Assembly: GCF_015500095.1 (NCBI RefSeq)
Contig: NZ_CP062983.1
Span: forward strand, 4,650,001 to 4,714,000
Direction of reading: 5' to 3'
Length of the DNA: 64,000 bases
Origin: Phototrophicus methaneseepsis
Lineage (GTDB): Bacteria > Chloroflexota > Anaerolineae > Aggregatilineales > Phototrophicaceae
Shown here: in pieces, positions 34,195 through 42,795 of the stretch
Numbering within the stretch: position 1 is the first letter of the stretch
Layout of the letters: every line of letters starts with the position of its first letter
The notes under the pieces: generated by a model
What the model saw: only the letters and a program-made list of their open reading frames with translations
Database searches by the model: none
What the model was told of the DNA's origin: nothing
Program-made: the position numbers and the translations under genes

Positions 34195-36591
34195 ATGACT
34201 TATCAAATTAAGAAAGCCGCCGTAATTGGTTCCGGCACGATGGGCGGTGGTATCGCTGCCCTGTTGGCAGGGGTTGGCATCCCCACCCTGCTGCTGGATA
34301 TTCCTGCCAAAGAGTCCCAACCCGGTGACCCTGCCTCACAGCGCAATGCCATCGTGGAAGGCAACCTCAAGACCCTGCAAAAAATGCGCCCTGCGCAGCT
34401 ATTCAGCGCTGACGACATCAGCCGCATCAGCATCGGCAATATTGAGGATGATCTTGAAAAAGTCGCCGATGTGGATTGGGTGATCGAAGTCGTGGTCGAA
34501 CGGCTGGATATTAAACGTAACCTGATGGCAAAACTGGCAGAAGTCGTCAATGGCAATACGATTGTCAGTACCAACACATCCGGCCTGCCCATCAGCCAGA
34601 TTGCAGAAGGCCTGCCAGAATCTTTCCGTAAGCGCTTTTTGGGGACGCATTTCTTCAATCCGCCGCGGTATTTGCGCCTACTGGAAGTGATCCCCACGCC
34701 GGATACAGACCCGGAACTCGTTAATTTTATGCTGGATTTTGGCAGCCGTACCCTGGGTAAGGGCGTGGTCGTCGCCAAAGACACGCCAAACTTCATCGGC
34801 AATCGCTTCATGTCGATGTCTGGCATGCAAGCCATGAATTATGCATTGGACCATGATTACACCGTAGAAGAAGTCGACGCACTCACAGGGCCGCTAATTG
34901 GCCGCCCCAAGACAGCAACCTTTAACCTGAACGATCTGGTTGGCTTCGATATTGCCGTACATGTGGCGCGCAACCTGTACCCCAACATTCCTGATGATTC
35001 AGCCCGTGAGGTGCTCAATCATCCGGCGGCGAATGCCTTATCGGATTATATGCTGGAGAATAACCAGCTTGGCCGCAAGACAGATAAGGGCTTTTACTGG
35101 ATGCGGCGCGAAGATGGGAAAAAAGAGCTGTGGGCGCTCAACCTGAAGACCCGTGAATACGAGCCGCCCAGCAAAGTCAGCTTTGATAGCGTTAAGGAGC
35201 ACGGCAAGGTCAAGCCCCTTGGGGAGCGCATCCGTTTGCTAATGAATGCCGATGACCGCGCCGGACAATTCCTCTGGCATATGCACGCCTTTTACCTGGC
35301 TTATGCTTCTAACCGCGTGCCGGAAATTACCGAGAGCATTGTTAATATTGATAACGCCCAGAAATGGGGCTTCGGCCATGAGATGGGCCCGTTTGAAATT
35401 TGGGACGCAATTGGGGTTTCCAACACCATTGACGCTTTTGAGGAGGCAGGCTATCCCGTTGCCCAATGGGTTAAGGATATGGTCGCCAGCGGCAAAGAAA
35501 CCTTCTATCAGAAAAACGAGGCAGGCAAGGTCATCGGCTATTATAGCCCGCAAGCTAGCGATTACGTCCCGCTGGAACGTGATCCCATGGCGATCACCAT
35601 CGCAGACCTGCAAGCAGATGGCAAGCAAATCTGGAGCAACGGCGCGGGTAATCTCTACGATATGGGCGATGGTGTCCTGCTGTGGGAATTCGCAACCAAG
35701 CAGAATACGATCACACAGGGCTTTATTGATGCAGGCTATCACGCGTTGGAAATACTGGAAGCGCCGGAATGGAAAGCGCTGGTCATTGGCAACGATGCAG
35801 AGCGCTTCTCAATCGGGGCCAACCTGATGGAAGTCTTGCAGGGCATCCAGGAATACGGCATCGAGGGCCTGGATGCCTATATCAAGCGCCTGCAATACCT
35901 CACGATGGATATTAAGTACGCTTCCAAGCCTGTTGTGGTCGCCGCGTTTAACATGGCGCTCGGCGGCGGCGCAGAGATGATTATGTCCGGCAACGCGGTC
36001 GTTGCCCATGCAGAACTATACATGGGCCTGGTAGAAGTCGGCGTGGGTATTGTGCCTGCGGGCGGTGGCTGTAAAGAATTGGTGCGCCGTTTGATTAACC
36101 CGGTTGCCAGTAGTGGCAGCGATGACTTGCTGGCCCCTATGCAAAAAGCCTTTGAGAATATCGCCACGGCCAAAGTCTCAGAGAGTGCCAAGCAAGCCCG
36201 TGAGATGGGCTTCCTGGCGGCAACCGATAAGATCATCATGAACCGGGGCTATTTGCTGGGCGAAGCCAAAGCACATGCCCTCTCAATGGCGAACAGCTAC
36301 GACCCCGGTGAGCCGGAAAAAGTCTACGCCGCTGGGCGAGATCTATACAGCGCGCTGCTGGTAGCTGTAGAAGGCTTTAAAGAAGCGGGCTATGCCAGCG
36401 AGTACGATGGCGTCATCGCCCAGAAAGTCGCCAGAATCCTGACGGGTGGCGCCCTATCACAGCCGCAGTGGCTGTCACAGGATGTATTCCTGTCGTTGGA
36501 ACGCGCGGCCTTCATGGAATTGTTTATGGAGACGAAATCTCAGGAGCGTATGATGTACATGCTCCAGAACAACAAGCCATTGCGCAATTAA
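34195..36591 (+). CDS. fadN: 3-hydroxyacyl-CoA dehydrogenase / enoyl-CoA hydratase fusion
   Basis: 798 aa from ATG 34195 (MTYQIKKAAVIGSGTMGGG); an in-frame TTG nine codons earlier is possible. Order is dehydrogenase first, hydratase last, as in Bacillus FadN and opposite to E. coli FadB. Visible: NAD motif 'GSGTMGGGIAALLAG', dehydrogenase His in 'LGTHFFNPPRYLRLLEVI', two C-terminal HCDH domains ('TPNFIGNRFMSMSG', 'KGFYWMRRE'), then the crotonase region 'FSIGANLMEVLQG', 'LGGGAEMIMSGNAVVAHAELYMGLVEVGVGIVPAGGG' with the catalytic Glu and oxyanion Gly. It carries two consecutive beta-oxidation steps. The thiolase gene follows 64 nt later. Confidence 0.95.
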   Translation: MTYQIKKAAVIGSGTMGGGIAALLAGVGIPTLLLDIPAKESQPGDPASQRNAIVEGNLKTLQKMRPAQLFSADDISRISIGNIEDDLEKVADVDWVIEVVVERLDIKRNLMAKLAEVVNGNTIVSTNTSGLPISQIAEGLPESFRKRFLGTHFFNPPRYLRLLEVIPTPDTDPELVNFMLDFGSRTLGKGVVVAKDTPNFIGNRFMSMSGMQAMNYALDHDYTVEEVDALTGPLIGRPKTATFNLNDLVGFDIAVHVARNLYPNIPDDSAREVLNHPAANALSDYMLENNQLGRKTDKGFYWMRREDGKKELWALNLKTREYEPPSKVSFDSVKEHGKVKPLGERIRLLMNADDRAGQFLWHMHAFYLAYASNRVPEITESIVNIDNAQKWGFGHEMGPFEIWDAIGVSNTIDAFEEAGYPVAQWVKDMVASGKETFYQKNEAGKVIGYYSPQASDYVPLERDPMAITIADLQADGKQIWSNGAGNLYDMGDGVLLWEFATKQNTITQGFIDAGYHALEILEAPEWKALVIGNDAERFSIGANLMEVLQGIQEYGIEGLDAYIKRLQYLTMDIKYASKPVVVAAFNMALGGGAEMIMSGNAVVAHAELYMGLVEVGVGIVPAGGGCKELVRRLINPVASSGSDDLLAPMQKAFENIATAKVSESAKQAREMGFLAATDKIIMNRGYLLGEAKAHALSMANSYDPGEPEKVYAAGRDLYSALLVAVEGFKEAGYASEYDGVIAQKVARILTGGALSQPQWLSQDVFLSLERAAFMELFMETKSQERMMYMLQNNKPLRN

Positions 36592-36655
36592 TGCGCTTAA
36601 CATCGTCACAATAGAGTAGATGCTAAAAAGTCGATAGCTAAAAGGATTTATTGAG

Positions 36656-37840
36656 ATGCGAGAAGCAGTGATTGTAGCTGGGACGCGCACTGCCGTTGGC
36701 AAAGCGGTCCGTGGCAGCACGAAAACCGCTCGTTCTGATGAAATGGCGGCCACCGTCATTAAGGAATTACTCAAGCAGACAGAAGGCAAGCTCGACCCGC
36801 ACGACATTGATGACGTGATCATTGGCTGTGCAATGCCCGAAGGCAGCCAGGGTATGAACTTCGCCCGTGTCATCGCTTTGCGCGCTGGCCTCCCTGTAGA
36901 AATCCCTGGGCAGACAGTGAATCGTTTCTGCTCAAGCGGCCTGCAAACGATCGCTATGGCCGCTAACAGCATCATCGCCAATGAAGCCGACATCATCATT
37001 GCAGGTGGTGCGGAAAGCATGTCTTCTGTGCCAATGACCGGGCATCACCTCAGCCCGAACCCGTATATGGCTGAAAAGGACCCGAACGTCTATATGAGCA
37101 TGGGACTGACGGCGGAACGGGTCGCCAGTGAGTTTGGCGTCAGCCGAGAAGAACAAGATGCTTTCGCCGCTCGCAGCCATCAGCGGGCGACAGCAGCAAC
37201 AGATTCGGGCAAATTCGCGGAAGAAATCGTGCCCTTTGAATGGGAAGAAACGTTCATCGGTGAAGACGGCTTGCCACAATCCAAAACGATGCGCCTGGAT
37301 GCAGATGAACATCTGCGGCGCGGCACCACCGTCGAGACCTTGGCCGGCCTGAAGCCTGTTTTTAAGCAAGGCGGCAGCGTTACAGCCGGGAACAGCAGCC
37401 CGCTCAGCGATGGAGCTGCAGGCGTCATCATCATGGAGCGCGCAAAAGCAGAGGAGCTCGGTCTCACACCTTTGATGCGCTTCGTCGGCTTTGCGGTTGC
37501 AGGCGTCCGGCCCGAAGTGATGGGCATTGGTCCTATGGAAGCTGTGCCGAAAGTGCTCAAGCGCACAGGTCTAACCATAGAGGACATCGACCTTGTGGAA
37601 CTGAATGAGGCCTTTGCGTCGCAGTCATTGGCCGTCATCCGCGAACTGGAACTCGATCCAGAAATCGTCAATGTAAACGGCGGCGCGATTGCTCTGGGTC
37701 ACCCATTAGGCTGCACCGGGGCCAAGCTAACCGTCCAGCTTATGAATGAGATGCGTCGTCGTGGTGGCAAATACGGCATGGTGACGATGTGCATCGGCGG
37801 CGGTATGGGCGCGGCTGGCATCTTCGAGAATTTGCAGTAG
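36656..37840 (+). CDS. fadA: Acetyl-CoA acyltransferase (3-ketoacyl-CoA thiolase)
   Basis: 394 aa, normal thiolase size. Nucleophile C92 in 'NRFCSSGLQTIAMAA', H349 in 'ALGHPLGCTGAKL', and second catalytic C379 in 'MVTMCIGGGMGAAGIFE'. It cleaves 3-ketoacyl-CoA to acetyl-CoA and a shortened acyl-CoA, completing the cycle begun by the upstream fusion. RBS 'aaaagga'. It ends the cluster at a strong terminator. No acyl-CoA dehydrogenase gene is seen in the cluster, so that step must be encoded elsewhere. Confidence 0.96.
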   Translation: MREAVIVAGTRTAVGKAVRGSTKTARSDEMAATVIKELLKQTEGKLDPHDIDDVIIGCAMPEGSQGMNFARVIALRAGLPVEIPGQTVNRFCSSGLQTIAMAANSIIANEADIIIAGGAESMSSVPMTGHHLSPNPYMAEKDPNVYMSMGLTAERVASEFGVSREEQDAFAARSHQRATAATDSGKFAEEIVPFEWEETFIGEDGLPQSKTMRLDADEHLRRGTTVETLAGLKPVFKQGGSVTAGNSSPLSDGAAGVIIMERAKAEELGLTPLMRFVGFAVAGVRPEVMGIGPMEAVPKVLKRTGLTIEDIDLVELNEAFASQSLAVIRELELDPEIVNVNGGAIALGHPLGCTGAKLTVQLMNEMRRRGGKYGMVTMCIGGGMGAAGIFENLQ

Positions 37841-37867
37841 ATAACGTTTTGCAGTGAGTCCTTCATC

Positions 37868-37899
37868 GAGGCGTGACTTCATCGTCACGCCTCTTTTTT
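37868..37899 (+). terminator. Terminator after the thiolase gene
   Basis: GAGGCGTGA / TCACGCCTC form a 9-bp stem with an eight-base loop, followed by T6. Confidence 0.88.
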
Positions 37900-37983
37900 G
37901 TTGCGAATCATTCCCTGTAGGGCCCCAATTGGCAATAACCGGACTTAAGCCCGATACGCAATTGGCTATGCTAGCGCGCCTCG

Positions 37984-39273
37984 TCAGGCGATATGCCAGA
38001 CGACACGCCAACGCAGCAGAATCGCCAGCGCCAAGCTACCATTGATTATGCCCGTTATCACCAACGTTTGCGGTGTGCCGATGACGCTCGCCAGCGCACC
38101 AATGACCAAGGCACTTAACGGTGTCAGGCCCAGGAAGGTCAGTGTGAAAAGGCTCATCACCCGCCCACGATAATTATCAGGTACTTCTAGCTGAATCATG
38201 GTGTTGGTATTGACGAAGAACAGCACGAACGCAAACCCGAAGATGATCATAAAGAAGATTGCCACCGGGACTTGAGTGCTGTTTGCCAGCAAGATCAGGC
38301 TGAAGGACCAGACCAGTATCATGACAGAAACCACGCGCCCATGGCCGAAGTAGTTGACAAGCGGCGTCAGAAGAAGCCCCGCAATCACGGCACCCACGCC
38401 CTGCGCAGCACTCAGCAGCGATAAGCCATCAACTGGGGAGTGCAAGACGACATCCGCAAAAGCAGGTAACAGCGTCACTGTGTTGACTGCAAAGATCGAA
38501 CCCACTGCCGCCAGCAAGAGCAAGGGCAAAATCGAGTGATGACGAAGCGAAAAAGCCAATCCTTCGCGCATTTGCCGGATAGGGGAGCCGCTACCGACGC
38601 CCGGAACGCGATAAGCTTCATGAATCATCAATAATGAGAACAACACGGCCAGGAACGTCACACCATTGACGAAGAAGCACCAACCAGCGCCAAGGCCAGC
38701 GAGCAGCACACCCGCCAACGATGGGCCCAACACACGCCCACCATTGACCATAATCGAATTGAGCGTGATCCCGCTGGACATATCGTCCCGGCCCACCATA
38801 TCTTTGATGAAGGCCTGCCGCGCTGGCGCATCAAGGCACTTCGTCAGGCCCAGCACAAAAGCCAGGATCACAACATGCCACACCTGCACAGTCTCCGCAA
38901 AGACGAGCGCAGACAGGATGAAGGCTAGGATCATTTGAATCGTCTGGGTGAAGATCAGGATATTACGACGTGAAAAGCGGTCGACAATAACGCCAGCGAA
39001 AGGCGATAAAAACAGGGACGGTATCCCACCTGCACAGGCCACAAGGCCCAGGGCCAATTCTGAATGCGTGAGTTGGAACACCAACCAGCCTTCAGCCAAC
39101 GTTTGCATCCAGGAACCAGAAATTGAGATGAACTGCCCGCCAAAATACCACCGGAAATTGCTGTGTCGCAGCGCTGAAAACATGCTGCTGTGTGTTGTTT
39201 GTGCGATTGTAGCCACGTGATTGACGATCCAATTTTCTGTGTTTTGAAGGTATTCGGAAATCATCGCACACAT
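37984..39273 (-). CDS. MFS transporter, DHA3/EntS-like
   Basis: 429 aa, about twelve membrane segments. The conserved opening 'FSALRHSNFRWYFGGQFISISGSWMQTLAEGWLVFQLTHS' with the following 'GVIVDRFSRRNILIFTQ' loop (motif A type) matches the DHA3 drug/siderophore exporter group. The middle reads 'CLDAPARQAFIKDMVGRDDMSSGITLNS', also typical. Substrate unknown. No start has a clear RBS; ATG 39183 (MFSALRHSNF) would match the family's usual N-terminus better than ATG 39273. Stand-alone gene. Confidence 0.88.
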   Translation of the reverse strand: MCAMISEYLQNTENWIVNHVATIAQTTHSSMFSALRHSNFRWYFGGQFISISGSWMQTLAEGWLVFQLTHSELALGLVACAGGIPSLFLSPFAGVIVDRFSRRNILIFTQTIQMILAFILSALVFAETVQVWHVVILAFVLGLTKCLDAPARQAFIKDMVGRDDMSSGITLNSIMVNGGRVLGPSLAGVLLAGLGAGWCFFVNGVTFLAVLFSLLMIHEAYRVPGVGSGSPIRQMREGLAFSLRHHSILPLLLLAAVGSIFAVNTVTLLPAFADVVLHSPVDGLSLLSAAQGVGAVIAGLLLTPLVNYFGHGRVVSVMILVWSFSLILLANSTQVPVAIFFMIIFGFAFVLFFVNTNTMIQLEVPDNYRGRVMSLFTLTFLGLTPLSALVIGALASVIGTPQTLVITGIINGSLALAILLRWRVVWHIA

Positions 39274-39450
39274 ATTGGGCTTAACGCATTAAGTCCAACA
39301 CGGTCCAAGCATAGGCGTAGGATGATCATTGCTTAAGAAATATCCGGCATGCTGGGTATGGGGCGATTTTGTACGATTGACCAGATGATAGCCTCTGAGA
39401 ATAAGGTATGATCGAATGCGCTATCGTATAAAACACAGAGGCAAGCCCCC

Positions 39451-39873
39451 ATGATATGGCCCGCACACCTCCCCGTTCGCAGCGTCCGTTTCGCCCGGCC
39501 TACAAATCAGCTTGATGCAATCGTCGCATTTTACCGGGATGCTATTGGACTGCCAGAAATAGGCCGTTTTGAAGACCACGATGGCTATACGGGCGTGATG
39601 CTCGGCCTGCCGGGGGAAGGCTACCATCTGGAGTTCACCTCTCATGTCGATGGCGTCTCAGGCGAGGCTCCGACACGAGATAACCTGCTCGTCTTTTATA
39701 TCGACGATCAAGCTGCGCTGGAACGCCTCATAGAACGTATGCGCAGCTATGGGCATACCCCCGTGCCGCCAGAAAATCCGTATTGGGAGAAGGGTGGCGT
39801 CGCTTATGAAGACCCTGATGGCTGGGGCGTGATCTTCATGAATATGGTTGAGCATCGCAGACTGTTAGACTAA
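39451..39873 (+). CDS. VOC-superfamily (glyoxalase/bleomycin-resistance fold) protein
   Basis: 140 aa with the paired beta-alpha-beta-beta-beta layout: 'VRSVRFARPTNQLDAIVAFYRDAIGLPEIGRF', 'GYHLEFTSH' (a metal-site-like His/Glu strand), then 'NLLVFYIDDQAALERLIERMRSYG' and 'GGVAYEDPDGWGVIFMN'. The family includes dioxygenases, lyases and antibiotic-binding proteins; which one applies cannot be told. Convergent with the NADAR gene. Confidence 0.88.
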   Translation: MIWPAHLPVRSVRFARPTNQLDAIVAFYRDAIGLPEIGRFEDHDGYTGVMLGLPGEGYHLEFTSHVDGVSGEAPTRDNLLVFYIDDQAALERLIERMRSYGHTPVPPENPYWEKGGVAYEDPDGWGVIFMNMVEHRRLLD

Positions 39874-39914
39874 GCGACCAGAGGGCAAGTCAGGACAAAG
39901 CTATTATTACTCCA

Positions 39915-39944
39915 TAGTCCTCAGTAGTCCTCAGTAGTCCTCAG
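39915..39944. repeat. 10-bp perfect triple tandem repeat
   Basis: TAGTCCTCAG occurs three times head to tail in the 73-bp gap between the convergent VOC and NADAR genes. It has no hairpin potential and ends two bases before the NADAR stop codon. Confidence 0.9.
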
Positions 39945-39946
39945 TG

Positions 39947-40390
39947 TTATTCTCTCCGTAAGAGAGCGCGTGTTTCCATCAGAATTTTGCCGAGCATATT
40001 CTTGCCAGTACCATCTGGCCCAGCACCCCAATAGCGGTCACCGGGTGCATTTTCGACAATGGGTTCGTCACCCGTTGCCAGGAGCAGTTGCCTAATGTCC
40101 GCATGGGTCTCGAACTTCTTCAAAACGCCCTGTCGCATGATGTCATCTTTGACAGCTTCCCAATCGGTGCGCAGCGGACGACTTCGATCTCGCCCAATTG
40201 ATGCCGCCATTTTCGGCGTTGGGGCACGTCGCACACTGTCCATATCTTCTTCCGAACCCATGAACTTCATCGCCTGGAAGTAATGTTCGCTTGTTTTGTA
40301 ATAAACGCCATCCATTTCAAAGCTATGCTTGGAAAAATTAGAAAAACAGCCATACGGGTCTTCCAGTGCACTATAAAAATAGATTGTCAT
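39947..40390 (-). CDS. NADAR-family N-glycosidase (YbiA-like)
   Basis: 147 aa, normal size. Family signature: 'IYFYSALEDPYGCFSNFSKHSFEMDGVYYKTSEHYFQAMKF' and the end 'NAPGDRYWGAGPDGTGKNMLGKILMETR'. Characterised members hydrolyse N-glycosidic bonds, for example in reactive riboflavin-pathway intermediates, and some remove ADP-ribose from DNA. AGGAG lies 7 nt upstream of the ATG. No toxin-like partner is adjacent, so a metabolite-repair role is the simpler guess. Confidence 0.92.
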   Translation of the reverse strand: MTIYFYSALEDPYGCFSNFSKHSFEMDGVYYKTSEHYFQAMKFMGSEEDMDSVRRAPTPKMAASIGRDRSRPLRTDWEAVKDDIMRQGVLKKFETHADIRQLLLATGDEPIVENAPGDRYWGAGPDGTGKNMLGKILMETRALLRRE

Positions 40391-40457
40391 AATGGGTGCT
40401 CCTGTTCCCCAAAATCAATTTTTGCCGTTAACGGGTCTGCCTATTTGCCCGTGACTT

Positions 40458-41381
40458 CTATTGGCCGAGCCGCTCAAAAATATCCGCGACGAACCACGCA
40501 TGGACTTCGCGCATGTGGCGTTCATCGTCTGCATTCCAGGCCCATTCTGAGATTTGCCCTGCCGGGCGCAGCGCTGCAAATAAATCCCACTGTGCCAGAT
40601 TGGCATAATCCAGTTCTGGCCGCAACGCTTGATACAGCCGCGTAAAATCGCGCATGGCCTCGGTGCCAAATGCCCACAAAACCTCAATGCGGCTGTTACT
40701 CAAGTCCGCAAGCGGGTCGCCAAGCGCCACATCTTCGAAGTCAATCACCGCAGCAAGCATCTCATCACGCCACAGCACATTCCCCGGCCAATAATCCCCA
40801 TGCAGCAGATTAACGGCATTCATCCTGGAAAACGGCCAAAACGCCGCTAACGCCTGGCGGATACGCCCTTCCTGTAAGGTATCGTCCAGGGTAGCTGGCT
40901 GATTTTGAACTTTTAACGTGTAGGCATCATGTAAGTTCGGCAGAGGTTGTAAAGCGGGCAGGCTTGCGTCCACAATATGGATACGCACCAACTGCTGCGT
41001 AAATTGTTCCAGATAACGCGGCAGATCAGGTGGTGCAAATTGGGCCTCACCGTCGATGTACTCCATGATGAGGAAAGGAAAGTCCAGCAGAGTCCGCGTG
41101 TCGTCCTGGTAAATCAGCCCAGGCACAGCAACCCCTGCATCCTTCAGGCATACCATGGCATGGGCTTCTTTCGCAATACCGCCAGGGTCCACGCGATAGC
41201 CGTAATCACCCTGCTGCCGGATAACCCACTTTTTGAGGGTATCATCCGGCAGCCTGATTTCCAGTGCTGTCACCTGGGCAGAAATCCCACCCATCAGCGG
41301 CCATGCCCGCAGGAGATGCGCGTCTGGCACCAGCTTACGGACCAATTGTATAAAGCGAGGGTCTACCGATACATCATCCAT
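40458..41381 (-). CDS. Aminoglycoside phosphotransferase (APH)-family kinase
   Basis: 307 aa from ATG 41381 (MDDVSVDPRF), preceded by AGGGG at short spacing; a TTG 21 nt earlier is less likely. Kinase-like landmarks: N-lobe 'WVIRQQGDYGYRV', catalytic loop 'LLHGDYWPGNVLWRDE' (HGD...N) and metal-binding 'VIDFEDVALGDPLADLSN' (DFE in place of DFG). Such proteins phosphorylate small hydroxyl compounds such as aminoglycosides, choline or homoserine. The substrate is unknown and resistance should not be assumed. It starts 25 nt after the FAD oxidase gene ends. Confidence 0.88.
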   Translation of the reverse strand: MDDVSVDPRFIQLVRKLVPDAHLLRAWPLMGGISAQVTALEIRLPDDTLKKWVIRQQGDYGYRVDPGGIAKEAHAMVCLKDAGVAVPGLIYQDDTRTLLDFPFLIMEYIDGEAQFAPPDLPRYLEQFTQQLVRIHIVDASLPALQPLPNLHDAYTLKVQNQPATLDDTLQEGRIRQALAAFWPFSRMNAVNLLHGDYWPGNVLWRDEMLAAVIDFEDVALGDPLADLSNSRIEVLWAFGTEAMRDFTRLYQALRPELDYANLAQWDLFAALRPAGQISEWAWNADDERHMREVHAWFVADIFERLGQ

Positions 41382-41406
41382 AGTCACCCCTGACGAACTC
41401 AAACCA

Positions 41407-42678
41407 CTAGGCGTAGATGTAGCTCTCTAAAAAGCTGTTACCGAATTTATGCTGTGGGTCATATTTCTGGATGAGCTGCTGAAAATCCGGCAGACGTTCG
41501 TAGCGCGCCTGTACTGCTTCTGCGGGCATGGTAAATAACTTACCCCAATGCGGGCGCGGCTGGTACGGTGCCAGCACAGATTCAATCAGCGGCAGCACCG
41601 TTTTCACAGCAGGCCAATCCTGCTTCCAGGTGAAGTGGAAAGCCAGGCAATCCTGATGGTAGCAGGGGCTTAGCCACAGGTCATCCGCGGCAATCGTACG
41701 TACTTCGGAAATCAACAGATGCGGCGCGATCTGCTCACCAATAGTACGCATTGCTGCAATGGCTTCCTGCGCATCCTGCCGGGGAACAAAATATTCTGTT
41801 TGCAGTTCTTCCCCATGGCTGGGTGTGAACTCCATGCGGAAGTGAGGCAGCCGTTCATGCCAGGAGCCTACCACACCTAGCTGCTGCGTCACGTTCTCAA
41901 CGGGCACATCTGCGATAGGCCCCATTGCCTCCGTCGCCAGCACGGCTTTATAGAACTGCGGGGCAGAATCTAGCGCGCCTGCATCTGTCACGCGCTGCTT
42001 GAGCCACGCCTGGGCGAAGGAATCCCCCTCCCAGGTCGTAAACAGGCTGAGGCTGTAGGCCCCTGCCAGGATGTCATCAATCTGCCCTTCTAACTCCGAC
42101 ATGGGCAAATTCAAATATACAGTCTGTTGAACATCATAGCGGGGTTCTAGCTTTAGCGTCATGCGCGTAACGATGCCTAGCGCCCCCAGGCCCACGACAG
42201 CCCCCAGGAAGCCTTCATCCCCTTCGGCAAGCGTCACCAATTCGCCATCCGCCGCCACAAATTGCAAGCCCGTGACCCCTGTTGCCAGATTGCCATTCTT
42301 CACGCCGGAGCCGTGCGTCGCTGTAGCGCAGGCCCCGACAACGGATATGTGCGGCAAAGAAGCCATGTTATGCAGCGCAAAACCCTCAGCATCCAGATAC
42401 GTCCCTAATTCACCATAGCGCACGCCGCCTTCAATCGTGACAGTCTGCTGGTCTGGATCAAGCGACACAATGCGATTGAGGCCAGCCATTGAAATATGGT
42501 CAGCGGCAGTATCTGCAATGCTATTAAAAGAGTGACGCGAGCCAAGCGCCTTCACCTGGCTGGCTTGCCGCACAACATCTTGCACCTCTTCAACAGTTTG
42601 CGGCTCGTGTACCTGCGACGCATTATAGTAAAAATTGCCCGCCCAATTCTTATGCGGCTGATTATCTGTGTTTGTCAT
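41407..42678 (-). CDS. FAD-linked oxidase, aldonolactone/alditol oxidase family
   Basis: 423 aa from ATG 42678 (MTNTDNQPHKNWAGN). The longer frame reaches back through a terminator hairpin, so I reject the earlier start. PCMH-type FAD domain: 'VKALGSRHSFNSIADT', 'VTIEGGVRYGELG', 'ISVVGACATATHGSGVKNG' with the His used for covalent FAD in this family. The C-terminal ALO domain has 'PHWGK', the HWxK-type motif, and 'KYDPQHKFGNSFLESYI'. It oxidises a sugar lactone or alditol with O2 or another acceptor. Probably co-transcribed with the APH-like gene. Confidence 0.92.
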   Translation of the reverse strand: MTNTDNQPHKNWAGNFYYNASQVHEPQTVEEVQDVVRQASQVKALGSRHSFNSIADTAADHISMAGLNRIVSLDPDQQTVTIEGGVRYGELGTYLDAEGFALHNMASLPHISVVGACATATHGSGVKNGNLATGVTGLQFVAADGELVTLAEGDEGFLGAVVGLGALGIVTRMTLKLEPRYDVQQTVYLNLPMSELEGQIDDILAGAYSLSLFTTWEGDSFAQAWLKQRVTDAGALDSAPQFYKAVLATEAMGPIADVPVENVTQQLGVVGSWHERLPHFRMEFTPSHGEELQTEYFVPRQDAQEAIAAMRTIGEQIAPHLLISEVRTIAADDLWLSPCYHQDCLAFHFTWKQDWPAVKTVLPLIESVLAPYQPRPHWGKLFTMPAEAVQARYERLPDFQQLIQKYDPQHKFGNSFLESYIYA

Positions 42679-42744
42679 AACGCTATTCCATGCTTGCCAA
42701 CGGTCAAAAAACAGGCCTGCAGTATAGCGATTAGCAAGCAGAAC

Positions 42745-42773
42745 AAAAAGAGCCGCCCGAAGGCGACTCTTTA
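42745..42773 (-). terminator. Terminator after the four-repeat secreted protein gene
   Basis: Minus strand: AAAGAGTCGCC, loop TTCG, GGCGGCTCTTT (11 positions, one mismatch), then TT. It has a stable UUCG tetraloop. Confidence 0.85.
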
Positions 42774-42795
42774 AATTCAGCACATTGTGACGCTG

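Noticed and set aside
34203-34835. Long minus-strand frames inside the FadN-like gene.
   Set aside because: They are complementary-strand shadows of a GC-biased coding sequence, with Ser/Arg/Pro-rich composition and no homologous features.
40458-41381. The APH-family gene as an antibiotic-resistance determinant.
   Set aside because: The family is broad, the activation motif is DFE and not DFG, and no mobile element or resistance gene is near. Only the fold is supported.
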